From NCBI RefSeq assembly GCF_937616625.2, contig NC_065576.1, positions 21,478,001-21,542,000 of the forward strand: a stretch of DNA of 64,000 bases, given 5' to 3'. Each line of letters begins with the position of its first letter. The first letter of the stretch is position 1. The DNA is from Mercurialis annua. Taxonomy: Eukaryota; Streptophyta; Magnoliopsida; Malpighiales; Euphorbiaceae. A model generated the notes under the pieces. The model was not told the DNA's origin, did not search any database, and worked only from the letters and a program-made list of their open reading frames with translations. The position numbers were made by a program, and so were the translations under genes. Shown piece after piece: positions 11,315-22,884 of this stretch.

Positions 11315-14075
11315 TTCTTCCCCTCTTACAAAAATTTGTCCACGAATTTTCATAATTATCGTAATACTCTTACCCAACGAGCATTGCACTCCTTAGCAAT
11401 TCTCATTGCTCCTAACTAATATCACTTTTACAATCCATTATTTCCTTGAAACTCTTTATATCATCGTTCCTTGATGATCTTTTACTTACTGTGAGCAATG
11501 TTGTTGAATTTTCCCATCATTCGAATTACTTATCCAAAGTAATTGCTTTACTTGTAGTTTTTATTAACTTTGATCTTATGCTATCACTTTATCATTACTT
11601 TCCTTCTTATAATACTTAACTTCACTATAGTTTCTTATAGAATGAAAAGATAATATATCCTTGTTACTTATCGTTAACTTTGTTTCGTTAACTTGTTAAC
11701 ATCATGATCTTGTATCATGAGTCAAATCTTTCTTAGAATTGCTCCATCTTTATTTCTACATCTTTATCGAAGTGATCTTACTTAGATCATGAAAATCTTT
11801 TCATAGCGCTTACCCTTTTTGCGGTATTAATATACGTTTTCCTAAACGTATAAGGTTTAACTTAATATTTTCTTTTTGCACTTCATGGTTTCCTGGTATT
11901 GAGTCTCATGAAGTTGAGTGTACTCTTGGCATTATTTGATATGTTTTGGGTCCATCTTCTATGGTATATTTCATTTCTCGATCCTTTAATTCCATTTTTA
12001 TTTATCGGACCGGTATCAATTTTTCCTTCCCTAAGGCTGTATTTCTTATTTTCAAGTTACATGTTAGTTTAGTAGTCTATTCTAGCTAATAACGACCAGC
12101 GTTCTCTGTCTTGCTTCGATTCGTCTCTCGATGCATCGTTGTTCCTTTTTACATCCTTTCAATCAATGACTTATAGTTTTCATCAGATATACTGACATTT
12201 GCTTTGTCGGTAAGACTAATCTTAATCTTCCACTATCATATTCCTTTGAACTTTTTGATTTCTCGTGCAAAATCTATGTCGAATCTTATATTTGACTTCG
12301 CAATATTCTTCAAATCTTAAGACGTTATCGATTTCCTTTAATTGTACTAGTTACTTCTATGTATAATCGTCTCGATCTGTCCAAATGTCTCTTGAGACTT
12401 TCCGGATGTCAAACTAAACGTTGTTGTCATTAGAAAGTTTAATCTTGTTTCGTCAACTTCTCAAAAGTTGAAACATCGATCATTAACGTTCCTCATGTCC
12501 TTTCTCTTTCACCAAATCGTTTATGGACCTTTAATACACTTTTGTCAATGATCAAAGAATAGTTTATATCGCCCTTCGATATATTATTTTAGGCACAGTC
12601 GATGTACCTATTAACTTTGAAGTTATATAATGTCGAACTTATCGTTCGTCTATTGGTACAATATCATTGTTTTGTTTTAGAATCGGTAATACTTTGGACA
12701 TTAATCAAAGTCCTTGAACCACAACTTTACACTCAATATCATAACCTTGATTATTCGTTCTGTCCTTCTTCCGTTCATCCTTTATGTGCCTTTGCCATTT
12801 ACTTATTCCTTTACATCGAATAAGCAGTTTTCCCTTACGCGCATACTTAATCCACCGTAGTTTTCCTCATTCTTTATTGCTTTTCGTATCATAATTTAGT
12901 GTCTTCGTATACTTATTGAATCTTATAGCTTTCTTTTTCTTTAAATCTTAAAGTAACTCAGATTTCCTTTATGTAATGCTTGCTTGTATTAAGGTATTCC
13001 CAATCTTTCATTAAGTTCTTATCTATATACCTTCGTCCTTAACAAGTTACATATCTCAAACATTAATTTATTCTAACTCCTTCATTGATTTCAACTTATG
13101 AACTTTTAAACTTTATACCCTTGACATGATCTTCGCCATCTCGTGTATCTTACATTTCGATAATCATCGCTTACGTTCCCGTGAAAATATCATCGAAGAC
13201 CTTTCATAATTTTCATACTAAGCTTCTCTCTCTATGTCGTTCATATGCAAATCTTATAATCTTATACTTGTATACGTTCCTGGTACGTATACTTGTTCTT
13301 TAATTTGTCGGTCAAAATATCTCAATCACAAAGCATTTTATCTAGTTTCGTGCCTTTTCAAAATATAACTCCTAATTCACGCTCTTATACACGTTCGTTG
13401 TGTCTTCGAGAGTTACTTGTAGCTTGTTCTCGACCATTTCACCTTCGTTACAGAGTTCCGGTCTAGGTATACTTACATTAAAACAAATCTCTTTAAAACA
13501 TAGTTCAATCACCCTTGAAATTTACAGGAAAGGGCTCTTTTTCAAAAATCCCATTTAAATCCTTTAAACATTAGCATAATTATGACCTACGGTGATGACA
13601 TCTCTCATCCCCAAAGAGTTGCCATAATTTACTCCTTGTCTTAGTACCAACTTAGAGTCCGATTAAACAGCAACTCAAACTTAGACAATCATAGTTAACA
13701 TTCTAAAGTTTCTGTATCAATAAACGGAACTTGATTTAGACTTATACACCTTGAGATATTTCCCTTGCAATATCGCTGTTTTGCAGGACATTTTTCTGCA
13801 AAAACGTTAACTATTGTCTATGCATTCGGATCACAACTTTTACGCATCGTAGTTAACCTATCGATACCAAACTCTAACCTCGATATAATCAAACCCCTTA
13901 CACACATTAACATGTTCGATTTGATTAATAGTACATATTGTCATGTACTAAGTTTCTTTAAGTGTATTTTGGTTGATATTCAATTACATATTATGCTTGA
14001 TTTTCTTATCGTATGTCGTTCTACCGTTCGCAATCTCTATACATCTTTTGCACATGAAAAGATGTGGTTCTTTTG
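11315..14075 (-). mobile_element. Internal region of family D element, non-coding
   Basis: The strand bias is strongly purine-rich on the minus strand, as in the other internals here on their sense strand. The region starts with a purine tract next to the LTR and a weak form of the pre-PPT hairpin (11333-11352). Towards the primer side it carries the conserved leader stem-loop and, at about 13430-13490, sequence matching 19250-19300 in reverse. Reading frames up to 109 codons exist but none resembles a known protein. Confidence 0.65.
13587..13625 (-). other. Conserved leader stem-loop, copy 1
   Basis: On the minus strand GGCAACTCTTTGGG is followed by GATGA-GAGATG-TCATC and ACC. Arms GATGA/TCATC plus GG/CC pair across a bulged A. 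Four further copies are at 19146-19190, 26967-27012, 41909-41955 and 52570-52614. Confidence 0.7.
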
Positions 14076-14111
14076 GTCCTTATTTTCATATTAATGACTA
14101 TCGATAATCAC
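14076..14111 (-). repeat. Fragment of family D LTR, left side of B insertion
   Basis: Reverse complement of this piece matches 43085-43110 (TATCGATAGTCATTAATATG). It resumes at 33201 after the nested B element. Its last five bases, atcac (14107-14111), are one copy of the B-outer target duplication. Confidence 0.75.
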
Positions 14112-15689
14112 TGTAATACCCCAAAATATTTAATTATCTAATTGGGCCATGTGTCCAGTTTTGAGTCGCCAGAGTGGCAATATCGGAAAGTCTTCCGATA
14201 AAAGTAAGATAAATAAGTTTTAGTAGATTGGTTTGAGAGAGATTAGAACAAAGAATTTAACGTTATATTTCAATTCTAGAGTTGGAATTGGAATTAGAAA
14301 GGAAGTATGTTAAGAAAGTTACAAAATAAGTACAGGGACTAAAGTGGTAATTTAGCCACTATGACTCAAAATGGAAATTATTTCGCCAAGGTCCGCGAAA
14401 CGTTTTATAGTATATGTGGTAAAAGTTTCGGGTCAATCGGAGACCTTTTAAAATTTGGACGCGGATACGTTTTGGGCTAAATTGTCACTTTTGAGAAGTT
14501 TAAGGGCTAAAGTGTAAATTAGCCAATTAAGTCTCGAGAATAGTAATTAAAAGATTATTGACGGAAAATAATAATTTTGAGTTGGTATTATTTACATGAA
14601 TATAAATAATACGTAAGTGATCGAGTTAAAAGAATAATTTAACCGTTTGGTTAAATTAGAAAGTTTAAAAGAGAATTGGTTTAAGTTAATGAAATGAAGG
14701 ACGAAAGTGGCTAATTAGCCAAGATATATATATGTTTCTTAAGAAGAAGGAAAGAATAAATGATCAGGAGCAGACGAAGAAAGAAAACGGCGATCACTTC
14801 GATCCGTCGCGGTTTCGCCGTTTCTCGTCCAAATCGAGTGATTCTCGCGCCGATGGATTAAGAATTCAATTCTCTATCATCTTTAAGCTTCAAATTGAGG
14901 TAAGCTTGACGTTTTGATTTGGGGTTTTGAGCGGTTTTACCGTTTTAATGATTTTGAGTTTGAATTCGACGTTTTAAGTTTAAATCTTGAGTTTTGATGT
15001 TATTAAACGTTGCGGGATCGAGTTAGGACGTTTAAGCACGTCGAAAATGGCCCGGGGAATGAACCCCGGAGCTGCACATCGGCAGCCGTTTGCTGCACGA
15101 ACGTGCAGTACACGTTCGTGTAGCAGACTGCACGAACGTGCAGTACACGTTCGTGTAGCAGACTTGATTTCAGACAGTTGCAAGTCGCATAAACAATCAC
15201 GATTTGATTGAATATCAAAACATAAACTAGGACGTTTAAAAGAGAGGTGTGATTAAGATAAAGTTGAGAGTCGTATTTGAGATACGATCGTGATAACCTA
15301 AGTTTATAACTTAGGGTTTTGATACTAAACCTACGTTTACGGATTTAACGTATAGGTCACCCGAATAAGTAACTGGCGTATCGGGGAAATACCGGATCGA
15401 CGGGCCAGAATAGCTAAGGGATAGAACGACGCATGGAGCTTACGCTTGCGGGATTATAATAGCGCAATTTTGGATAGCGGTCACTGTGAGTGGCAATTTA
15501 CTTTCGCGTATTATTGTTATGAAAGTTATTTTCTTATATTATGAGTATTGTCATTAAATATCTCGTATCTATACGATCTGCTCGTATAAGCTGTTTTGTT
15601 TGATAGATTTGATTATATGAATGTTGTTGTACTCGTTGTTTTGGAGATAAGTGTCTAATGTGCGGTCCGAAGAGACCAACTACCTATTG
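14112..15689 (+). repeat. B-outer 5' LTR, first part
   Basis: Identical start to the 3' LTR at 30745. Contains the leader with donor-like TTGAGGTAAGC (GT at 14900) and a palindrome array. It is interrupted at 15690 by B-inner, inside the CCTATTG arm of a conserved hairpin. It lacks 98 bp present in the 3' LTR just after the array. Confidence 0.9.
15049..15163. repeat. Palindrome array CTGCACG/CGTGCAG, B-outer 5' LTR
   Basis: Hairpins in order: CCGGGG/CCCCGG, GCTGC/GCAGC, then alternating CTGCACG-AA-CGTGCAG and TACACG-TT-CGTGTA. It lies about 940-1050 bp from the LTR start, the same offset as the unrelated-sequence array in B-inner. Confidence 0.85.
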
Positions 15690-16669
15690 TGTAATACCCC
15701 AAAATATTTAAGTATTTAATTGGACAATGTGTTCAGTTCTGATTAGCCAGGGTGGCGATATTGGAAATAATTTTCAAGAAATTAAAGTGAATAAGCTTTT
15801 AGTAGGGCGGTTTTGGGAAAGTAATTATGCGGAATTTAATATTATATTTCAATTCTAAAGTTAGAATTGGAATTAGAAGGAAAAATGTTAAGAAAAGCTC
15901 GAAATAAGGTACAGGGACTAAAGTGGTAATTTAGCCACTGCGACTTAAAATGGAAATTATTTCGCCAAGGTCCGCGAAATATTTTTTAGTATATGTGGTA
16001 AAAGTTTCGGATCAATCAGAGACCTTTTAAAATTTGGACGCGGATGTGTTTTGGGCTAAATTGTAACTTTTGAAAAGTTTCAAGGGCTAAAGTGTAAATT
16101 AGCCAATTAAGCCAGAAAATAGCGATTAAAAGATTATTAATGGAAAATAATAATTTTGGAGTCGTATTATTTATTTGGGTATAAATAATACGTACGTAAT
16201 TGAGTTAAAGTAAATAATTAATCGATAAGTTAAAATAGAAAGTTTAATAGAGAATTGGTTTAAGTTGAAGAAATGAAGGATTAAAGGAATAATTTAACCA
16301 AACATTTATAAGAAAGGAAAAGAAGAGAAGAATGCTCCAGAGACTTCATTCCTTCATCAGTAACGCTTTCTTCTCTCTCGCTCATTTCTTACGATCCGTC
16401 GCTCGATCTCCGTTTCTCGTCCGTTTCCGACGTTTAATAGCTTGAATTGATCGTATTCCAGAGGCGAATCACGGTAAGCTTGTCGTTTTACCGTTTAAAC
16501 GAATATATTTTAAGTTATATCGATTCAAAGTTTTAGGCCACGGAACGATTATATCGTTTTAATCGATTTTAGAATTGGATTATAGTGTTTTGAGCTTAGA
16601 TTAAGCGTTTCGGATGTATTTGGAGCGTTTTTACGCTAGTAGCACGTCGGAATGGCCGAGGACGAATCC

Positions 16670-16934
16670 TACGCGGGCGCGTAAATAAGTTACGCGGGCG
16701 CGTAACTAAGTTACGCGGGCGCGTAACTATGTTACGCGGGCGCGTAACTATGTTACGCGGGCGCGTAACTATGTTACGCGGGCGCGTAACTATGTTACGC
16801 GGGCGCGTAACAATGTTACGCGGGCGCGCAAGTACTTTGCGCGGGCGCGCAAGTACTTTGCGCGGGCGCGCAAGTACTTTGCGCGGGCGCGCAACCATAT
16901 TGCGCGGGCGCGCATTAAGGCTATGCGGGCGCAC
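16670..16934. repeat. 21-bp palindromic minisatellite, 13 units
   Basis: Each unit is a hairpin plus a 5-base spacer. Type 1 is TTACGCG-GG-CGCGTAA and type 2 is TTGCGCG-GG-CGCGCAA. The two types differ by a base change on both arms, so pairing is kept; one border unit is mixed. It reads open on both strands only because 21 is divisible by three, so the arginine-rich frames are not taken as proteins. Confidence 0.95.
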
Positions 16935-17579
16935 AACTTATTCGAAGCACCTAAAAGTTATTTCTGCCCCGCTATGACCTCGTTTTTCGACTTTAAGAGT
17001 GTCGGACATTGAAAAGGAAACATAAGCCCCAAAAACGAGAAATTTGAATATCGAACACGACGTATTCGATTAGGGTTTCGAGATATAAGAAACCTATGAT
17101 TAGAAAACGATGGATAAGAGATATAATAAGTATCTCGACTAAGTATTAGAACACGATCAAAGTTAAAAGACATACATAGAATAGGATTATGTTTACCTAA
17201 GTTTATAACTTAGGAATTTGAATACTAAGCCCTCGTTTATGGATTAAACGTATAGGTAAATCGATTAAGTAACTGACGTACCGACGAGCTATCAAGCCAG
17301 TTAGCGGGAATGGATACGTGATTGGACAACGCCTAGAGCTTACGCATGCGGGATTATAATAATGCAGTTTTGGATAGCGGTCACTGTGAGTGGCAATTTA
17401 CTTTTGCGTATTATTATAAAAGTTATTTTCTTATATTATGAGTATTGATATTAAATATCTCGTATGTATACGATTTGCTCGTATAAGCTGTTTTGTTTGA
17501 TAGATTTGATTATATAAATGTTGTTGTATTCGTTGTTTTGGAGATAAGTGTCTAATGTGCGGTCCGAAGAGACCAACTA

Positions 17580-17598
17580 CCTATTGGGTGTCAATAGG
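17580..17598 (+). other. Conserved LTR hairpin CCTATTG/CAATAGG
   Basis: 7-bp perfect stem, loop GGTGT. Equivalent copies: 24769-24787, 32414-32432, split copy at 15683-15689/25525-25544, 44695-44713, and weaker 40998-41016 and 62911-62928. Family C has CCTAATG/CATTAGG with loop GGCAT on the minus strand (36279-36297, 48144-48162, 55683-55701). Confidence 0.8.
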
Positions 17599-17685
17599 CT
17601 GCATGATCATTGGTGAGTCAGTCTAGAGTATCTGACGTTATGATTAAGAATTAAAATATGTCTATGTATAATATATTATGATTTC

Positions 17686-17860
17686 GATACGAGAGTGAAC
17701 TCGGCTACGGTGTAGTCTGGAAGTCCCCGTATCTAGTGGGCTGGGCCCACCAGTGGCTGGGCCACCAGTGAGTTGGACTCACACTTTATGATTTCGATAC
17801 GAGTGAGCACTCGGCTACGGTGTAGTCTGGAAGTCCCCGTATCTAGTGAGTTGGACTCAC
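17686..17860 (+). other. Stem-loop cassette, family B type
   Basis: A long hairpin GATAC/GTATC encloses the core GAACTCGGCTACGG. Then come three compact hairpins with the same TGG loop: GTGGGC/GCCCAC (17736-17750), GTGGC/GCCAC (17753-17765), GTGAGT/ACTCAC (17768-17782). The long hairpin and GTGAGT/ACTCAC are then repeated (17796-17860). Same layout in the other B LTRs near 24.88-25.05, 25.63-25.81 and 32.52-32.70 kb. Confidence 0.85.
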
Positions 17861-18339
17861 ATCTTTGAAATTTATAATGTTGCTTATATCATAAATTTAT
17901 ATATGTAATAAGCGTGTGACGCTATATTTTGATAATACTATAAGTAACTTGCAAACTCACTCAGTATTTTCCCAAATACTGACCCCTCACTCTGATGTTT
18001 GCAGGTAGACAGAGTCGGATCAGACAAACCATCTCCACTGTGCCAGAAGTCATTGGACTTGCACAAGTTTGGATTCCTAAAGCTGCAGTAGTCAGTAGGT
18101 GTCGGTATTAGATAGATATTTTGACTTCAAACATTATTTTATATTGTAAACGCTAGTATAATATTTTAATATTTATAAATGCTTTATCCGAAAGAGTTTT
18201 CCCGGAAATGTTTTATACATAATATTATACTTTTAAATGCGAAAAATTATTAGTGTTTTAGGCTTACTACGGGTTTCGGAGCTACCACTCCCATTCCCTA
18301 GCGCCGGTCTCGGCTCAATAATTTGGGTCGTGACAATTG

Positions 18340-18351
18340 TGGTATCAGAGC
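18340..18351 (+). other. Primer-binding site of B-inner
   Basis: TGGTATCAGAGC, four bases after the LTR end. Complementary to initiator Met tRNA. Confidence 0.93.
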
Positions 18352-18604
18352 AGTTGGTCCAGTTACCTCTGCTATGATTTGTTTGTCGGTTAAGTAATCT
18401 AGGAACTACTGCAGCTATAGAGTTGAGCTTTGTCTGATCCCAGTCGTTTGTGTTAAGTGTTCTGTGATAAGAATAATAGATTGACTTGTGAAATGTTTGG
18501 TTGATTTTCGTGACACGTATATACGAGATAAATATACGTATAATTTTGTTTTTGATAAGGTGTGCTTGCATGATATGAGATTGATTTGTATGAATTGAAT
18601 CGGA

Positions 18605-18884
18605 TACATCGGTTGGCTTTGCTATCGATGTCAGACATATCCGATACATCGGTTGGCTTTGCTATCGATGTCAAACATATAAGGTACATCGGTTGGCTTC
18701 GCTATCGATGTCAGGCAGATAAGATACATCGGTTGGCTTCGCTATCGATGTCAGGTATATAGGATACATCGGTTGGCTTCGCTATCGATGTCAGGCAGAT
18801 AGGATACATCGGTTGGCTTCGCTATCGATGTCAGGCAGATAAGGTACATCGGTTGGCTTTGCTATCGATGTCAGACAAAAGAGT
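18605..18884 (+). repeat. 40-bp tandem repeat, 7 units
   Basis: Exact 40-base period (unit starts 18605, 18645, 18685, 18725, 18765, 18805, 18845). Each unit has an ACATCG ... CGATGT inverted pair around GTTGGCTTTGCTAT, with a variable tail after the second arm. There are no unique spacers. It is absent from B-outer but found again at 43957-44106. Confidence 0.95.
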
Positions 18885-19145
18885 GAGAAGAAGGAATACA
18901 AAGTTATAGAAGTTGAGGAACTTTCCAGAAGCAGAGTTTAAAGGTCTAGAGAACTTACAAAACTCGAAGTTTATAACTTTTAAAAGTTATTTGTTTAACG
19001 ATTCTAAAAGCATAATTGTGCCTAGACCCGTAATAGCCATTGATAATTGCCACGACATTGATAGAAATGCATCACTACATACATCAATTCATGCATTAAT
19101 AGAACATGCATCATATGCATTATGTTCAGACGAAGAGGTGAGATG

Positions 19146-19190
19146 TGGCAACTCTTTGGGGATGAGAGACGTCATCACCCTAGTGCACAA
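19146..19190 (+). other. Conserved leader stem-loop, copy 2
   Basis: GGGGATGA-GAGACG-TCATCACCC, arms GATGA/TCATC plus GGG/CCC across a bulged A, about 0.8 kb after the PBS. The copy in B-outer at 26967-27012 is identical in the core. Confidence 0.75.
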
Positions 19191-22100
19191 TTTTGCTAAG
19201 ATTTAAATGAAATTTTTTAAATGAGTCGTTTTATTTGAAAGAGTTTCCAAAGAGTTTTGTTTTTAATGTGAGTATACCTAGACCAGAACTCTGTAAAGGA
19301 AGTAGAGTGCTCGCGAGCAAGCTGTTATCTAGGCTATGAGGCGAATGAATACGTATAGTTGTGAGAACATAGGATCTATGCCTCTAGCTAGTGAACTTAG
19401 CCTTGATTAGACATACTAGTATATGACTAGGATAATAGATATGTGTTCGGATAGTAAAACATATCTGATTAACGATGTATGATATGTATGTTATGTTTTT
19501 AATACTCTTCATGTTTGATTAAGTCCATGTGAGCGGAATGCTCACAAGACTTAAGTGATGATACGTAATCAAGGAAATCTAGGGAACACTGATTTTCTTG
19601 AATCCTGACCACGTAAATGCTTATAGCTATGATGATATATGTGTGTAACATATACAATGCGAGTATATGTTTTAGTAAATTGCTAAGTCTACAATGAGTT
19701 AGAACACTCAGAAGACTAGCAATAAATGACGTAATCATAAGAGGTAAAAAGGGAAGGAGATACTCCTAAAGTCCAACGTACGTGGATAGCGATTAGTTGT
19801 GATGATTAGTAAGTGTTATATTTAAGGAATTTGTCAGTATTCCTTTATATAATCGCTATACTATGAATAAAGAACTGCGCGAACGCGTGCTGTTGCACAG
19901 AAAGTATACGAGACGCGAGAAGAAGATCGAGGTGACAAAGGTGAATGCAACCTAGTCTAATTGGCCTGCAAAGGCTAGAAATGTGATGAAGGTCAACGGG
20001 AACCTAACACGATAAAGTGGGAATGTACAGGCATCGGGAGTGCCGCAGTACCCAACGCCATTATAAATCAGTTAGCCGTAAAAGTAACCAATATAAGGAA
20101 TGGTGTGCCAATGATGAGACGATGGATATAAAGATACTATCAACGTGAAGAAAGGAACACCTATAGAGATTTGATGTTTGTATGCTTAAGTTAAGACTAA
20201 TAGAGTTTGACGGATTAAGCGGTATGCTAAATCCACTAGGAAAGTAAAGTAAGATGCTCGTACACATTGAGCGGATGACGGACAAACAGTAATGTCGATA
20301 AAGATGTCGATGAAAGGTTCAACCCATGATTAGTTTCGATAAGCAATTAAAGCAGTGATAGATCAAATAACATGAACTAAGTTTGTGACCCGATTTGGGG
20401 AATTCTTTCGACTATTAGTTCCGGTTAAGGATAATCGGGAAAGATCAAGGTACTTAGATCAAGAGATGATGAAAATGAATAATGGAAGTATATGGTAAGA
20501 AAGATCGAGAGATAAACAACAAGAACTGCAATCGGTGGATTGAGAGTTGAAACTTCCACCTCAAGGTATCAATTATGAAGCGAAATAATAGGCTGAGAAA
20601 GGTACAGACGTAATAAATGTTTGTGAAGTGTTAAACCTTGAACTTCAAAGTAGATCAAATGAAAAGTAAAGTGCATAATGTGATAGATGTAGAAGATTGA
20701 TTATGATCCTTGAAGGATTAAGATGTGTTAGACATGATTAAACTTATTTGATACATTCCTAGAAAAAGATCCTCAGGAAGAGGACTTCGAGGAAGAAGAG
20801 TTATTATAGAAATCTAAAGACATTACTTTGATAACTCCAAGTATAAGTTATCTACGGGTTCATAGACCAACGTAGAACGAGTTGTTAAGGATGTATACAG
20901 AAAGAAGTATAGTATCCATTAAAAATGATAGTTAAGAGGATAATAAAGTTTAATTAGTTAAACTTGATACACTACGGGATTAATAAACTGTATGAAGGAT
21001 CGAATCAAGAGAATTCAAGAACCACAAGATGGCTAACGATATAGAAGTATAACAACGCAAAGAATAAAAATCAGGATACAGTAAAGTATCATTAGATAAA
21101 GAATGTCTAATGAAGGCTATTGGTCATTAAAATAAAAGTTATCAGACGAGCTCGATGTCGAGAAGTACCAAAGCGAGTATTTTTGGTCCAATGTACGGAA
21201 ATGTCGCAATTTGAGGAAGGATGTAGAGATAGCCAACGGTTGGACATAAGTGGCTCTGGATCGGATTAGAAGGCGAATGCGCTCATTTCCACAAGGAATA
21301 CTACTAGTGGAACAATATTCCACCGACTTCCTGCGTACGGTCAAGAGATTGTCAAAGGTACATGACGTATATGATAAAGTATAAAGACACAAAAGTAGAT
21401 TGTGGATAATAAGAAATTTGTTAAAGTAAACAGAGATAAGGAAAGTACGGATAACCTGCGTATATCGCAATGAAATTGATAAGAGTTATTGAGAAATGAA
21501 AAAGAGAAAGTCACGTGGAAAGATGATGAGAGGATCAGATGGATTGAATTCTATGTAGTCGTCAACGCATAGAAACAAAAAGAGGTAAAGATGTTAGAGT
21601 CATGTGAATGGATCCACTGACAGTTAAGATGTCAGTAAGGGTACAATAGGACGATATGTAAGTAATCGAGAATGCACTACGTCGATAATTCAGGCAAAAG
21701 AATTGCGACCTATTATTTAATTGGTAATCGACGTTCAGAGTGCCGAAACAAGAAATATCAGGAATACGAGATGCGATAAAGGTGATACCCGCATATGATC
21801 GGCTTTACAGACAGCCATGATGATAGTACAAATACGACAAGATGATATATATACGATTAAGAACGCACTACATCGAGAAAATTAGACGAAGAAGGCCACA
21901 ACTCTCTATTAATGATCGATGTTGTGGATATTAAAAGCAAGTAGTACACGATGTACAAGGTGCGCTGAGAAGGAAAACAAGAAAGAATGATGAATAAAAA
22001 GATCAAAGACGGAGTAAGTAACAACGTCATCAGAGGACCTTCAGATGTAAGTATATGATTAAAAAGGGATTAAGATCTTCACTTAAGGATTAGAAGCAAA

Positions 22101-22884
22101 GGAAGCTTGCATGGGCATTAGTCACACGCTGTCTTATTAAAATAAGAATTCAGCGACTTATATGACAATCCTATCTGGTTGAAGACCAGATTGATGAAAC
22201 AGATCGACGTGAGATAAGAAGAGACGAGGAATTTCAAAGAATAGTACGTCATGCTTAAGAAAAAGAAAATAGATCAATGGATATGCAAACAAATAAAGAG
22301 GTATACGAGATATTAAGATGCAAGAAGAAGGTTAAGCATGCATTACAAGAATAGTGAAGACCTCATAAGGATATGTCCTGAGGATTCACCTCATGGATAG
22401 CCATGACTAACGACGATAACAAAAGAATCTTCATACGAGAAGTAAAGTGACGAGACAAAAAGAGAATAGTGGATAATGGGATAAAGATCCCAACATAATG
22501 ACAAATAAGAATCAGACCATGATGACGGCCATATGGAAGAGACAATAAAAGTAAAGAATTAAGAACGGCGAATCGTAGATACATATGAATACGACTAATG
22601 TCGTCATAAAAGGGAGATGTTGAATGACAAAGATTATCGTCTTTAGTAATAAGACGTCATTAAGACGAACTGCCATGGGATTGCAGTAAGAAACTAAAAG
22701 TTCAAAAAGATAAAAATCAAAAGTGAGGTTGTCAGTGATAACTGACATCAAGGTGCAAGAAGTACAGAAATTGGAATGACGATTCCTTGCGCTGACAAGC
22801 ATTAAAAGACGATCATGGTATTCCTACTATGAATACAATTCTAGATGTAAAAAGAGGGATTAAAGTAAGTAAGAAAAGTATATG

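Larger units (their letters stand above)
7727..14106 (-). mobile_element. Family D element: 3' LTR and decayed internal region
   Basis: A complete LTR (7727-11314) is preceded on the minus strand by a purine tract at 11315-11330 and by internal sequence reaching about 14075. The internal part shares the conserved leader stem-loop (13587-13625) and its surroundings with the family B internals, read in reverse. No primer-binding site is seen. Near 14076 the internal sequence joins a fragment of family D LTR 5' sequence that continues at 33201-33657 beyond the inserted B element. The left flank is cattt. A matching right duplication was not found because the 5' LTR is mostly deleted. No long reading frame resembles gag or pol. 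Confidence 0.7.
15690..18335 (+). repeat. B-inner 5' LTR (2646 bp)
   Basis: TGTAATACCCC to TCGTGACA. Order: TATA-like TTTATAAG near 16303, CT-rich leader, donor-like ACGGTAAGC (GT at 16474), 13-unit palindrome array, hairpin CCTATTG/CAATAGG (17580-17598), stem-loop cassette (17686-17860), acceptor-like TTTGCAGGT (AG at 18002-18003), then the U5 end. Confidence 0.93.

Noticed and set aside
13765..14094. 109-codon plus-strand frame
   Set aside because: Antisense to a decayed internal region, low-complexity hydrophobic composition, crosses an LTR fragment junction.
16596..16934. Arginine-rich frames over the 21-bp repeat, both strands (also 23827-24166)
   Set aside because: A 21-bp period keeps any frame open. 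The sequence is a palindromic minisatellite inside an LTR with no start context or homology.
18233..18649. 138-codon minus-strand frame across LTR end, PBS and 40-bp repeat
   Set aside because: Antisense to retroelement cis signals, partly made by the in-frame repeat. No recognisable domain.
18605..18884. CRISPR-like appearance of the 40-bp repeat
   Set aside because: Units abut without unique spacers, the genome is a plant, and the same motif occurs in another retroelement.
21117..21470. 117-codon minus-strand frame, with a shortened relative at 28649-28852
   Set aside because: Antisense in B internal sequence. The relative is frameshifted, so the frame is not conserved.
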